A DNA stretch of 64,000 nucleotides from Glandiceps talaboti (lineage: Eukaryota > Hemichordata > Enteropneusta > Spengelidae), in assembly GCF_964340395.1 (NCBI RefSeq), contig NC_135550.1, positions 24,695,176 through 24,759,175 of the forward strand, given 5' to 3'. The position numbers and the translations under genes were made by a program. The stretch's first letter is position 1. Every line of letters starts with the position of its first letter. Positions 11,480-23,148 of this stretch are shown here, in pieces. The notes beneath the pieces are model-generated. The model saw only the letters and a program-made list of their open reading frames with translations. It was not told the DNA's origin and ran no database searches.

Positions 11480-13330
11480 TTTTTTTTCAAAGAAAGGTAT
11501 TACTGATTAATCTATTAGATTTATACAATAAACATCAAATGATATCTTTTAATCTCGGCATCAATGTCTTTCTATTCTATAGATTCAGAAAATTTTAGCC
11601 TGCTTGGTACATGTATGTCCTCCAAAATAATGCTGTTTGTTTCCTATATTTCCCTATGATAAGTGTACAAATAAGCTGATCAAATAATTTGATGTTATTT
11701 GTAACATAAAAAAATTGTCTACTTTAGACAAGAGTTGAACACTTGTCTTGTTAAGAGCTCTAGATAGTTGCAAGCAACAGGTGACCCCAAAATATCATAT
11801 TTCAAAGCAGTCTACTTGTCCACCATGTACACAAACTAATTCAGGGAAATGTAATGTACTAAATAGAAAAATTCACCATAAATCATATTTTTCACCCATC
11901 TCATTTCAATAATACCGATTTTTATTGTGTGTTTTGTCCAAATTTGATAAATTTCCTGAATAAAATTGGAACAGCTGGGCAGTTAGAGTGAGATGCCTGG
12001 TTTACAATTTCAACTGGAATCCAATTAGAGAAAATTTCAGTTAGTTTTGTCATTTGTAACGTAATGATATTAATGTGACTACAGTCTGTTGATAATGGTG
12101 GGACGAGTTCACCAGACAGTCAAAATGCACCATCGCTGTTATTGGATTAAGCAAAGGAACGAACATTTTTTTTTTGTTGGTTGTTTTCTGTAGACTGATG
12201 TTTATAAAAAGTAGCCACAGGCTAAAAAAATTTTTGCGGGGGCAACAAATTCAAGGAATGTTAAATAGGGAAAGTTCTTTTTTAGACTCTACCAAATATG
12301 CCATCTGTTCAAAATTACTAAGATAAAAACCAGAGAGCTGAAACAAAAGCTTCTTCATTGTATGTGTTTTGAATCACAGAATTTTATATAAATGCTAGTT
12401 TTGAAAACTTTTCGCACCATAAAAGTAAAAACAAGACATCTTTATTTAGTAGTTGTAAATGTGGTTTATTTTGTGTGAAATGTTTCCCATCGTTTTCTGG
12501 GATATATAAATCAAAACAAAGTACATACTATTCTTTGTTTATGTTTTCAATCTCAGGCTTCATGACAAACTAGAGTTTTGAAAACTGTTCACATTACAAA
12601 GTCAAAACACGACATTGCATATAAGCTTTAGCATTTAGCATGTGCTTTAGTTTGTATTAACTATGTATCGTCGTTTTTTATGTACCATAAATCTATAAGA
12701 TGAAGTAGAAAATAATTCTAAATAATATCTGTAACACTTTTTGTCAACAGCAAATTACATATCCTGAAACAGGTTGCCTTGTTTCTATATTATACATATG
12801 TGATCAACATAAAATCACGTGATTTTTTTTCCTTCTTTTGTTTAGCCCAGGGGCACTCTTGTGTTTAAGTAGCTCTAAAGCACTGTTAGAGGTTTCTGCT
12901 AATTGTTTCTTACCAAAGGCTGTTGTTATTGATCCTTTTGTTGTTCTACCGATCTTTTTTTTTACCACAACAGGAAACAAAGTGATTCGGCATTATACAA
13001 AAGAAATGCTGCAGGAAAACAGGACATGTGAAAGAGTACTTTAGAATTTTTTTTTGATACGAGCACACTAATTTATACAGTCAGAGGGCGGATTCTCATT
13101 AAAAATGAACTGTGAAGTGGTGATTTCAACAACTTTCAGTTGACTTTCTACTACTATATCATATTTATACACAACTCCAAAATCAAGACAAAAATGTACC
13201 ACTACTTTATCAAAGAAAGGAGTGGAAATAAATGTTCATTCAAATTGATTTTACTGCAAAGAACAACAATATTATACTGAAAATGTCGGAAAGTAGTGTG
13301 CCCTCTAATGATAGCCAAATTTTGTTGTTG
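11480..13330. other. AT-rich intronic stretch, no recognisable feature
   Basis: Unique AT-rich sequence with several poly-T runs. A + frame open at 12838-13044 begins with a non-ATG codon and shows no family signature. Nothing else is supported. Confidence 0.4.
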
Positions 13331-13339
13331 TGAGTCAAT

Positions 13340-13602
13340 ATGAGAAAAACTGTCATTTCTTGTGAGTCACTACATAGTAAAGAGATATGGGGAACATCAA
13401 ATGTTGGTGCATCACTACTACACGAGAAATTATGTGCATCAGCATCACATCAAATTGGCTTAGAGGGTACACTGTCAGAAAGTATTCCAAAGGCAAATTT
13501 TGACAGTGTTTGTCAGCAAAACAACCTTGCTTCAAATCATTCCAGAAAATCATCAGAAAGTATAACATATATGATCCATAGTGTCAATGTTCTGTTGAAA
13601 AC
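13340..13602 (+). CDS. Possible hypothetical exon (weak)
   Basis: A + frame stays open from ATG at 13340 to a donor-like ACA|GTAAGA near 13602 (about 88 codons), then runs on into the adjacent microsatellite. Residues such as CESLHSKEIWGTSNVG and LHEKLCASASHQIGLEG are less AT-biased than chance frames nearby. An acceptor-like ACTACATAG lies near 13376. I recognise no domain. It could be a nested or alternative exon, a decayed transposon frame or chance. The phase does not obviously fit the Q/G/Y-rich gene. Confidence 0.18.
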
Positions 13603-13646
13603 AGTAAGATGTCTTTTTGATATTACCATTTCCAAGAAACAACAGT

Positions 13647-13717
13647 CATATGCACAAACACAAATGCACATGTACGCATGCACACAGACAAACAAACATA
13701 CACACGCACACACAAAC

Positions 13718-13748
<31 letters not shown>

Positions 13749-13965
13749 CTCACACACAAACACATACATACATATATACATACACACACATGTACGTACG
13801 TACATACATACATACATACATACATACATACATACATACATACATACATACATACATAGATACATACGTACATACATACATACATACATACATACACACA
13901 TACATACACACACTTTCCTTACATGTACACAAACATACACTCACGTACACACACACACAGTGGAA
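13647..13965. repeat. (CATA)n / (CA)n compound microsatellite
   Basis: CACA-rich sequence is followed by about 25 CATA tetramers and more CA repeats, with ACGT interruptions (CATGTACGTACGTACATA). Frames overlapping it are artefacts. Confidence 0.95.
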
Positions 13966-13969
13966 GCCT

Positions 13970-15880
13970 ATGTAAAATAAATGTAAGTTTGAATTAGTGT
14001 CATAACATTGATAAATCAGAAATAATTTTCCTTGGTTTTTGCTTCCATAGTTCAAAAATTGTTGACATTCATTATTACTGTACAACCATAATGAAAGTGT
14101 TCCTGCAATATCAGAACTCCCAATTTTCCAGGAAATGTGTTTTGAATCACAGAGGCCGTATAAAAACTGAGAAAGCTATTTCATTAATCAGCTGTTTGAT
14201 TTGATATGTGTTGCTAGCCATTATAGGAGCATTTAATTCATACAATGAACACCAAGGTTACAACCGTCACACCAACCCCATTTAGTACTGTTCTATTCAC
14301 ACACACATACACACACACACACGTTTTGATGAGCCTAACAAGTTATAAAATTTGCAATAATTTAGGGTTATCATGCAGTCCTCCTATAGAAAATGTGTGC
14401 AGTATTATAGTTTTCTTTTTCTCTTTGTCCATACTAGTTTGAAAAGTGACAGAGCAGTTGTTTAAAAAAAAAACCACTGGTAAATGGAAATAATGGGCAT
14501 GCAAGAGTGTCATGTTGTGCATGTGTACGAAATGCATCATGGGAAATAAAACAGGGCTTGGTGTCATGAGTTGCTGTTACAGTCACTCACTGTTGGTGCT
14601 ACTTTTAAACTTTGTAGTAGTTTTACCAAATAGATATAGTCCCCAAAAGGTATTTTGATGGGATAAAAGTATGAATCTATTTATTCTCATCTTGCAAATC
14701 AGTTCTATTCTCTGCATAGTCAGTATATACAGATTTTAGTGCAGTATGCTTTCATCATCATAAAAAATAGTAATTTAATTTCTTAAAAAATGCACTACAC
14801 TATGTCTCAGTGCTCTTTACCATGCCATGGCCAAAAATGTACATACATTGGTAAAATGACTATAGAAATTACAAAATGTAGGACTAAAATTATTTTAAAA
14901 AATACAAGTTTATGATGCTAAAATGACAATAAAAATATAAAATTACATGACTAAAATGATAAAAATTACAAAGTGCAGACTCTGGCTAAAATGGGAATTA
15001 AAATTGCACAAAATCACATGCAGTAGTATTTAAAATGATAAGTATTCAAATTTAATTGCACTACCTAAGCGAATGCTAAAAGGAAGCTCATTCCATAGAA
15101 TTGCAGCTGTAAATGAAAAGGCTTAGAAACCATGATGTTTTTGTAGTACTACTTGTATCTTGTCTCATTCTACTAATCTTTTATAAATAAGATGGGGTAT
15201 TTGTCCATTCTTTGTTTTCATGTTTTGTTAGCTGGGTTGGTTTGACAGACCAATGTTTTCTCATTGTGATATTTCTAAAGTCATAAATATTGGTTATAGA
15301 ATGCAACACTAGTCATGCATGATATTGATAGCTATGGCATTTTTTATAAATCAATGCATTCAACCTGTTGAAGCCTTTAAAAGTCCAGCTACCTTTAGTA
15401 ACAATACCAGTTTTTGAATTGTGATGTGTTGAAGAACATTTCACGCTGGCAGATAAAAACTTTCTCACCCAAATGTTGGCATCACAGACAAATGACAGCT
15501 TTATCTGTCAAAAAAGTTCACTATTTATGCAATATCCATTAACCATAATACAATTGTAAGGCTGAATTTTTCATTGAGAGTATTCATAGTACCAAGGTCA
15601 TAATTTGGATAGGATTATATATGACATGTATGATAACCTTGTCTATAACCTTGACTTTGTTTTCTTTTCATATATGACCTTGACTTTGTTTTTGTATGCA
15701 AGCTATGTATAGAGCTGTCTCAGACTGGTATAATGACCAAGGACTGTATCTTTTGTATATATATATTTGCTTACATAGTAGTAGGTGTAAATCTTTGTGA
15801 AGACTTGTGTTACTAGTTTGATGTTGTGAGTGACTGTGGTGGTAAAAGTGAGGAGCAGACATCTGACAACATGATGCAAG
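13970..15880. other. AT-rich intronic stretch; possible old retroelement piece
   Basis: This is mostly unique AT-rich sequence. 15060-15180 (GGAAGCTCATTCCATAGAAT followed by AAATGAAAAGGCTTAGAAACC) resembles phrases I recall from dispersed retroelement non-coding ends, but I cannot place it in a family. Near 15640-15690 the phrase ACCTTGACTTTGTTTT occurs twice. Confidence 0.3.
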
Positions 15881-15881
15881 A

Positions 15882-16437
15882 AACACTTTACAGTGGTAAC
15901 TTGAACAAAGTCATACAGACATACAAGAAATACTTTACAGTGATAACTTGAACAAAGTCACACAGACATACAGGAAACACTTTACAGTGATAACTTGAAC
16001 AAAGTCACACAGACATGCAGGAAACATTTTTACAGTGATAACTTGAACAAAGTCACACAGACATACAGGAAACACTTTACAGTGATAACTTGAACAAAGT
16101 CACACAGACATACAGGAAATACTTTACAGTGATAACTTGAACAAAGTCACACAGACACACAGGAAGTACTTTACAGTGATAACTTGAATAAAGTCACACA
16201 GACATACAGGAAATACTTTACAGTGATAACTTGAACAAAGTCACACAGACATACAGGAAATACTTTACAGTGATAACTTGAACAAAGTCACACAGACATA
16301 CAGGAAATACTTTACAGTGATAACTTGAACAAAGTCACACAGACATACAGGAAATACTTTACAGTGATAACTTGAACAAAGTCACACAGACATACAGGAA
16401 ATACTTTACAGTGATAACTTGAACAACGTCACACAGA
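15882..16437. repeat. 47-bp minisatellite, about 12 copies
   Basis: Units of 47 bp share CTTTACAGTGATAACTTGAA followed by CAAAGTCACACAGACATACAGGAAATA. The copies are very similar to each other, especially 16190-16420, which suggests recent expansion or conversion. No frame stays open. Confidence 0.95.
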
Positions 16438-16439
16438 CG

Positions 16440-16808
16440 TGCTACAAGAAGTGTTCTGGTTCAAGCTCTGTCAGTTCAATGTATTTGGTGCCCTAGAGCT
16501 CAATCGGAATCTTTCCTTTGAACAACAGCTGTGCCAATCATTGCTTGGATGCAAGCATAAATATGTGAATATTTCATGTTGAAAGCCTGGATGCACATTG
16601 CTACGCTTACTCTGTAGGCTGTCAGCACCAATTAGTGATTTCACAAAGCACTGCATTCCCAAAATATAGAAATATACTCCATAAATTGTAAACTTGTTTT
16701 GGGAGGTATCGTTTGACTTGCCGACATGACTACCTGGTTGTCTATTGTCCCCTTGTTTCCCATGTATTCCCCGAGGCAGTCACTCTGTGAAAACAAGTAT
16801 CCTCTCTG

Positions 16809-16846
<38 letters not shown>

Positions 16847-17735
16847 ATGTCTTGGATGCAGAATTGCTCTCCTATTTGAACAAGTGGATTGTGTGAATCA
16901 GGAAGCTTTTCAGGCTACAAACTAATTGATGCAATTTACTGTAGATCATCTTTCCTGCTGTATTATGATCCCTCAATGGCAACTTACAATGAGTGACACT
17001 GTCAAAAAACTAATGATAGCCCTGTTACTTGATAGCCTGACACTGCTTCCATCATTTATGTAATGATTTTTTATTATCAAAGCAATACATGACATGACAG
17101 ATAATGCCATGCCATCCCTAGGTGGGCATCTCAAGAGTTGCTTTAATGGCCTGGCACTAGCTGATAGCTCTTTTTCTCTAAATGTATGTCATTTCCTCCC
17201 AACAAGGTGGTAGGTACCTTTCATCAGCTGTGTATATTGTAGCATTTACTAGCACATGTATACTCCCAAGGGATTTTGTGGGTTTCTTACTTTACTTGCA
17301 CGTATACCTGTTACAAAACTGAAGGTATTCATGTAGAATTGATGTACAATTTCTTTTTTTCATTGTTTTCATTTCCTTGCACTAGAGTCAAAACATGACA
17401 GTCCTAAATGTGCAGCATTTTGTACCTTTATTGATTAATGCGTGTCAGAAAGGACATTGACTTTAAACTTTCAAAGTGATATGAAGGTTGAATGGCAAAC
17501 ACTGTATAGTAAGGTAATATTAGTAATATTATGATAGACATTTCAGGATCTCATAGTCTGACAATGGTTATCTGTCGCCATTCATATGAAACACTCTTAT
17601 GATAGAAACTACATGTACCATGGGAAAAGAAAGTGAATTGGATGGGGCTTTTCATCCAAGCCATCAAATCTGATAAATGATATATCAAGGTATAATACAT
17701 AGAGCGTGGAGATGATCTTTAAGCAGTGTCTGAGT
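16440..17735. other. Intronic stretch with a short (CT)n tract
   Basis: A pyrimidine tract of CT dinucleotides lies at about 16806-16843. The remainder is unique sequence without a recognisable exon or element. Confidence 0.45.
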
Positions 17736-17738
17736 AAA

Positions 17739-17879
17739 GCTTTGTTTGTTGTGTGTGATTTGTTCATATTAGGGATGCACTCAACTGGTTTTAGAGAGCA
17801 GTATCAAAGTATAGCTTTGTTTGTTGTGTGTGATTTGTTCATGTTTAGGATACACTCAACTGGTTTTAGAAAGCAGTAT
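17739..17879. repeat. Tandem duplication, unit about 75 bp, two copies
   Basis: The copies start at 17739 and 17814. They share GCTTTGTTTGTTGTGTGTGA, TTTGTTCAT, CACTCAACTGGTTTTAGA and GCAGTAT with a few substitutions. Confidence 0.85.
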
Positions 17880-17999
17880 TAACTAATCATAGTTTGAATA
17901 AATACAAATTTAAAATGTTGAACTTTTACGTCACAGCTTATAGTTTCATCTCAAATGTTATTTTCAGTTTTCACTACTTACTTGATTGTGATAATTGAT

Positions 18000-18490
18000 G
18001 ATTACAGGTTTAGTTGAACTCAGGTATCAGTATTAGATTTCTATACCTGGTGCCATAATTGTGGTGACTATACAGGTATTTTGTTATGTTTTGGAATCAA
18101 CCAACAGAGGCAGAAAATATAGCAAAACTTTGCAGATTTCCTCACCTTGTACATATGTAACATAGTACTATAATTGTGGTGGCTATATCAGTATAGTGAA
18201 GAGGATATACCAGTAACTTAGGAGGGAGGAGGGAGGGGGAGGCTTTAACAGAGGAGGGAAGGGGAGGCTTTACCAGTAATACAGGGGAGGGGAAGGCTTT
18301 ACCAGTAACAAAGGGGTGGTGGGTGGGAAGGGGGGGGGGGGGGGTAGGGTAGCTAAACTAAACATGTTTAGATTTCTACACCTGGTACCGTAATTGTGGT
18401 GGCTATATGAATATCAGAGAGTGGGAGCCTCTACCAGTAACAGAGGTGGGGTAAGGCTTTACCAGTAACAGAGGGGAGGCGGTGGCAAAA
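18000..18490. repeat. Diverged G-rich tandem repeats
   Basis: Short units of the type GAGGGGAGGCTTTACCAGTAA repeat irregularly around 18215-18310 and 18425-18480. A longer phrase (TTCTACACCTGGTACCGTAA followed by TTGTGGTGGCTATA) recurs with changes near 18035, 18165 and 18372. A run of about 13 G lies near 18330-18345. Confidence 0.7.
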
Positions 18491-18599
18491 TATATTTAGA
18501 TTTCTATTTAGATTTTGGTCCGTAATTATGATTGGAACTCCAATAAAATTTCTACCAGTAGAAACACTGTATTTGTATTGTCATCATCAGCCATCAGTG

Positions 18600-18645
18600 C
18601 GTATGTATGTATGTATGTATGTATGTATGTATGTATGTATGTATG

Positions 18646-18684
<39 letters not shown>

Positions 18685-18915
18685 ATGTATGTATGTATGT
18701 ATGTATGTATGTATGTATGTATGTATGTATGTATATGTGTGTGTGTGTGTGTGTATGTGTGTGTATGTATGTATGTATGTATGTATGTATGTATGTGTGT
18801 GTATGTATTTACGTACGTATGTATGTATGTATGTATGTGTGTGTGTATGTATGTATGTATGTATGTATGTATGTATGTATGTATGTATGTATGTATGTAT
18901 GTATGTATGTATGTG
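18600..18915. repeat. (TATG)n / (TG)n compound microsatellite
   Basis: GTAT tetramers alternate with GT blocks and single ACGT interruptions. Sense transcripts would carry UGUA repeats. All frames through it are artefacts. Confidence 0.97.
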
Positions 18916-20545
18916 ATAACCTGGCACCAAGGTTGATACTTTGTTTCCCACAATGCATCAGTCAGGCTCCCGATGTATACTATCCCATGTCTTCACAGTT
19001 TATCCTATGTCATGATGCAATGTCAAATTGTTCATGTGTATGCACTTGTGATATGTAGTATACTAAGTATTCCATTATCAGATTTTCCTCCAAAAGAAAT
19101 TTCAAACCATATGCCAGAAATCAAAATACAAGTTTGATGAAGAGGGAAGCTATTGTGTGTGTGGCTTATCCTTATGTTCAACATCAATGAAACAATATTA
19201 CCCTATGTTTGTGAACATTCACACCGCAGACGCTGAAAAAAACAACCTATGGAGATAGATTCAGACCTTTGTCTGACCACCTAAAACAAAAGAAATGGGA
19301 TCCTGATAACTTAGTGTTTGATTTTTTTTTAAATTATATAAAATGTATGGTATGGATTTATTATGGAAACTGACATTTGTTTTAATCTTCTGACAAACTT
19401 CTGTACATGCTGCATATAATTTATCCATATTAACTTGACAGTGACATTGTTCTATATTGTCCATACAGCAATATTGAACTTGGGGCTCATCCTCTTCCAG
19501 AGTAAAAATAACATGTCATTTTATTGACAAGCTTTCATGTTTTGATGCAAGTACATCTGACTGTTGACTATGACAAGATAGCTGTGTCAGCCTCAAGTAC
19601 TGTAAAGTGATTTGGAAGCTGGTACAGCTTTAACTACTAAGACAAACAGAGACATCACTTGTTCTCAAGAGCATCTCTCTGTTTTCTTACGAAGCTAACC
19701 TGTCAAAACAAAATGCTCTTCACCAAGTGTCTTTAATTGCTACTTTCCTGATAGCCTGCTCGCCCTGTAGCACCGTCAATAGAATAAAATCAATACTATT
19801 TGTACACACTGTTTCAAAGATACACTGCAACAAGATGACAAAGTCATATGCAGCATACTTGAGAAGTACTAGTCTAGAATTCATAGCCAGTACTCCTCTC
19901 TCATAGTAAGATGTGGGGGGGGGGGGTGTGCTAAAATCATTAGCAGTTCTTACAAATACTTCTCATCTGTCAGAGGATATCTCCTTGAGGATAACTCACT
20001 GCCTGCAAGTGGCAGCACAGCTATAATAGCAATGTATCTCTACTGTAGTAAGTCCATCCCTGGCAGCTCATCACTGCCTACATTCTCCATCACTAGCACT
20101 GTAAATAATTGTGTAAATCAAAACATAAAGTGATGTTCTAAAAAGTAGGACTGATGTGTGTATAGTAGGTAGATACATGATAAAGCTCACTTGTCTCCAT
20201 TATTTTTTCCTTAATCTAAATACAGTGTTTTGTGGCTATTTCAAAGTCTTATTCCCTGGAGTTGTGTCACCAAAAATAAGTTATCAAACTTGCCTTTTTA
20301 TCAATAGTTACCCAAGTAAGTGCTGTGTTATTACATCACATAGATAACTCAGATTAATGCAAACTTTTTGAGTACAAATATGGAAACCTCTCATTTTTTT
20401 GCCATGATTACATTTAGTGTAATAATATTATACCAATATATAACCAACAAAGTTGCAATCACAGACAATCAGGCATTATAATTTATATATTGTTCGTAGG
20501 AAAATGTACAGGGCTTAAATCAATGACGATAATGTGGGTACCTAT
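18916..20545. other. Intronic stretch, no recognisable feature
   Basis: Unique sequence; a run of 13 G interrupts it near 19914-19927. No exon or mobile element is recognised. Confidence 0.4.
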
Positions 20546-20547
20546 CT

Positions 20548-20685
20548 TATGAATGATTGATTGATTAATTAACCGGTCAGTTGATATATTGATTAATTTG
20601 ATTAACTGGTTGATTGATGGATGGATGGATGGATTGATTGATTGATTGATCAATTGATTGGTTGGTTGATTGATTGATTGACTTT
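20548..20685. repeat. (GATT)n / (GATG)n microsatellite, degenerate
   Basis: Irregular GATT, GATG and GGTT tetramers. The minus-strand frame with INQSINPSIHPSIN is a repeat artefact. Confidence 0.85.
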
Positions 20686-21039
20686 GGAAATCATTTTCTT
20701 TTATTAGACCTAATGCAAATTGTGGTGTAATTAGATAAAGAAAGAAATTACTGGCTCTGTACATCTATTTTGTAATGGGTTGAGTCTGTAAAGTAACTGT
20801 GTGTAGTTAGTTGGTCACGCTTGTCATGTAGGTTCTGTATGTTATCAGACAGGTCTCTGTCATGCTTGCATGGTGTACTTGTTCTCTATTTGGTCAACAA
20901 CTCCATGATTATCATGTGCAAGTCAGTTACGGTTGTCAGTTTGTTGAAACTTTGGAAGTAACCTAATCTGCTGAACCTGTTTTGTTTTTTCTATTGGTTG
21001 AGTTGAAGCTCTAATGTGACATTGATGACATGTTCTATA

Positions 21040-21755
21040 GGCTTGTGAGTTCAGGTAAACTTACCTTACTATACTGACTGAATGCTGTGTTTTGTGGGCT
21101 TCTGAGTTATGGTAAACTTACCTTACTATACTGCATTGATGGAATGTTTTGTAAGCTTCTGAGTGGAGGTAAACTTACCTCACTGTGGTGATGCTGTGTG
21201 TTTTGTAGGCTTGTGAGAGTTCTGGTAAACTTACCTCACTGTGCTGATGCTCTGTTCTGTAGGCTTCTGAATTGATGTAAACTTACCTCACTGTACTGGT
21301 GCTGTGTTTTGTAGGCTTCTGTATTGAGGTAAACTTACCTCACTGCATTTATGGAATGTTTTGTATAAAGCTTGTGATCGTGAATTGAGGTAAACTTACC
21401 TCACTGTACTGGTGCTGTGTTTTGTAGGCTTCTGAGTGGAGGTAAACTTACCTCACTGCATTTATGGAATGTTTTGTATTAAAAGCTTGTGATCGTGAAT
21501 TGAGGTAAACTTACCTCACTGTACTGGTGCTGTGTTTTGTAGGCTTCTGAGTGAAGGTAAACTTACCTCACTGCATTTATGGAATGTTTTGTATAAAGCT
21601 TGTGATCGTGAATTGAGGTAAACTTACCTCACTGTACTGGTGCTGTGTTTTGTAGGCTTCTGAGTGGAGGTAAACTTTACCTCATTATACTGATACTGTG
21701 TTTTGTAGGCTTCTGAGAGTTAAGGTGAACTTACATCACTGTGCTGATGCTGTGT
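21040..21755. repeat. Minisatellite with a short palindrome in every unit
   Basis: About 13 units of roughly 50-70 bp occur. Each carries GGTAAACTTACC, usually within the near-palindrome TGAGGTAAACTTACCTCA (8-bp arms, 2-bp centre), plus CTGTGTTTTGTAGGCTTCTG or GTATAAAGCTTGTGATCGTG. Two unit types alternate between about 21300 and 21660. On the + strand each unit has TTTTGTAG, a 14-25 nt spacer, then GGTAAAC; on the - strand it has GAGGTAAGT. See findings. Confidence 0.93.
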
Positions 21756-21769
21756 TTTCTAGACAACAG

Positions 21770-22100
21770 CCCCTTATGCCATGTTGTCATAAGACTACAG
21801 CCCTCCCCTCCAGTGTGTTGTGCTGCATTAGTACTGTTGTTAGGTTCTCATAAGACTATAGTCCCTTACATCTTGCTGAACTTTTTCTGTGTTTTCATAA
21901 GACTACAGCCCCTTGTGTCATACTGCACTGTCATGCTGCACTGTTGCTGCATTTCCATAGAACTACAGTCCCTTACATTGTGCTGCACTATTGCCGCGTA
22001 CTTGTACAGCCCCCCTGTGCACTGTTGCCGTGTACTTGTAAGACTACATCCCCTTGTGTCATATGTTGCACTGTTGGTGTGTTGTCTAGGTTTCTATGTA
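21770..22100. repeat. Diverged tandem repeat, unit about 60 bp
   Basis: Units share CATAAGACTACAGCCCCTT, GTGTCAT/ACATTGT and GCTGCACTGTTGC, with about five recognisable copies of differing length. A frame open at 21741-22139 begins at a non-ATG codon and comes from the repeat. Confidence 0.75.
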
Positions 22101-22502
22101 TTGGAGCATATGAAAGTGATACAACCTAAAACATCATAAATGTAATTGATTTATGGAAAAAGGCCACGATGTGGAAATGTCAAAACAATGTTATATTTGC
22201 TAATGTAAGTAGTGAAAAAGGCAGATGTCAGTCAGTTTTGGGGCTACTTTCCTGAAGCAAGAAACCCCTCAGTCTGATGCATACATATTACGTGCTAGTT
22301 GTTATTCCAACGTCTGTTTCTTTGACCAGTCATACATCGATTCTATTAATATTTCTAACTAAATTCATGTTATTCATACCAGCATATTGGATTGAAAATA
22401 TGTGCTTTAACATCACCTGCCCTTAAGCTGAGTGTCCATCCCTCATACATCAAACTAAAAATACAATTAAAACAAAATTTCATTTTGGTCTGTTTCATAG
22501 AT

Positions 22503-22625
22503 TTTTGTAAGTAAGAGGGCGGCCCTTTTTATTTTTCTGTTTCTCATCTCCCGACCGACCCTAATTTGCAGCTCCGACATCAGAAAAAAAAAAGTTTTTT
22601 TATTTCCGACCGACCCCTGAGCACA
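22503..22625. repeat. Dispersed pyrimidine-rich element, copy 1
   Basis: It contains GGGCGGCCCTTTTTATTTTT, TGTTTCTCATCTCC, CGACCGACCC twice and a poly-A/poly-T junction. The phrase TTTCTCATCTCC appears in reverse complement at about 25489-25503, so an inverted partner lies about 2.9 kb downstream. The type of element is not identified. Confidence 0.5.
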
Positions 22626-22703
22626 GCAAAATTGTAAGGTTCCCCGTGGCGTCTTAGGCCAGTTCTGCCGAGGCCACGACCTTGCGACATTGGCACCCTA
22701 AAA

Positions 22704-22922
22704 TTACAAATGAAGCAATAATTTTCCCACCTTGCGTCGCTTTGGCGCATTCATTTTACGGCAGACATCAAAATTATCGAAGTCCACGGCCGGACCAGGC
22801 CAGGCTCTGACTCGACGTGAATCCCACAAGAAGTATACTGACTGCGTAAGGGAAAGTTTTGTTGACATCATATAAGATACAGTGTCAACGCGCAGTTCTA
22901 TTGTTAACATAAAAAATGCCAC
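22704..22922 (-). CDS. Hypothetical minus-strand ORF, possible first exon
   Basis: The minus frame is open for about 72 codons. It contains SVYFLWDSRRVRAWPGPAVD, FDNFDVCRKMNAPKRRK and then KVGKLLLHL. An ATG at 22754 (reading leftward) encodes MNAPKRRK, followed by a donor-like AAG|GTGGGA, and the last part may therefore be intron. The KRRK cluster could be a nuclear signal if translated. It is divergent to the 22978 frame and lies in the same CpG-richer island. I recognise no homologue, and chance remains a real possibility. Confidence 0.18.
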   Translation of the reverse strand: MAFFMLTIELRVDTVSYMMSTKLSLTQSVYFLWDSRRVRAWPGPAVDFDNFDVCRKMNAPKRRKVGKLLLHL

Positions 22923-22977
22923 AAAAAGATCAACTTTGATAAACTTAATCTACAAATTAAAACATTAGAGGGATTAG

Positions 22978-23148
22978 ATGAGACGTCGAAATGGCCGTCT
23001 CTCGTCACGTGTTTTGTCTACTGTCACTGTCGTGACCTCTGACCTAATCACTGACGTGTGCGAAACACTGAACTTGCTACCGGAACATCTATCTGCCATG
23101 CCACACCTCAGAAGCCTTCGTGAACCAAATTTATGGAACAGGTTGTGA
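22978..23148 (+). CDS. Hypothetical 56-residue ORF or first exon
   Basis: ATG at 22978 opens a frame of 56 codons ending in TGA at 23146. The product begins MRRRNGRLSSRV and continues with LITDVCETLNLLPEHLSAMP and HLRSLREPNLWNR, a composition typical of real protein rather than of AT-rich intron. A possible donor, AACAG|GTTGTG, falls at 23141/23142, so it could be a first coding exon with the stop lying in the intron. It lies in the CpG-richer island. The leucine pattern is vaguely like a leucine-rich repeat, but I cannot assign a family. The start context is weak, and no downstream exon was found. Confidence 0.25.
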   Translation: MRRRNGRLSSRVLSTVTVVTSDLITDVCETLNLLPEHLSAMPHLRSLREPNLWNRL

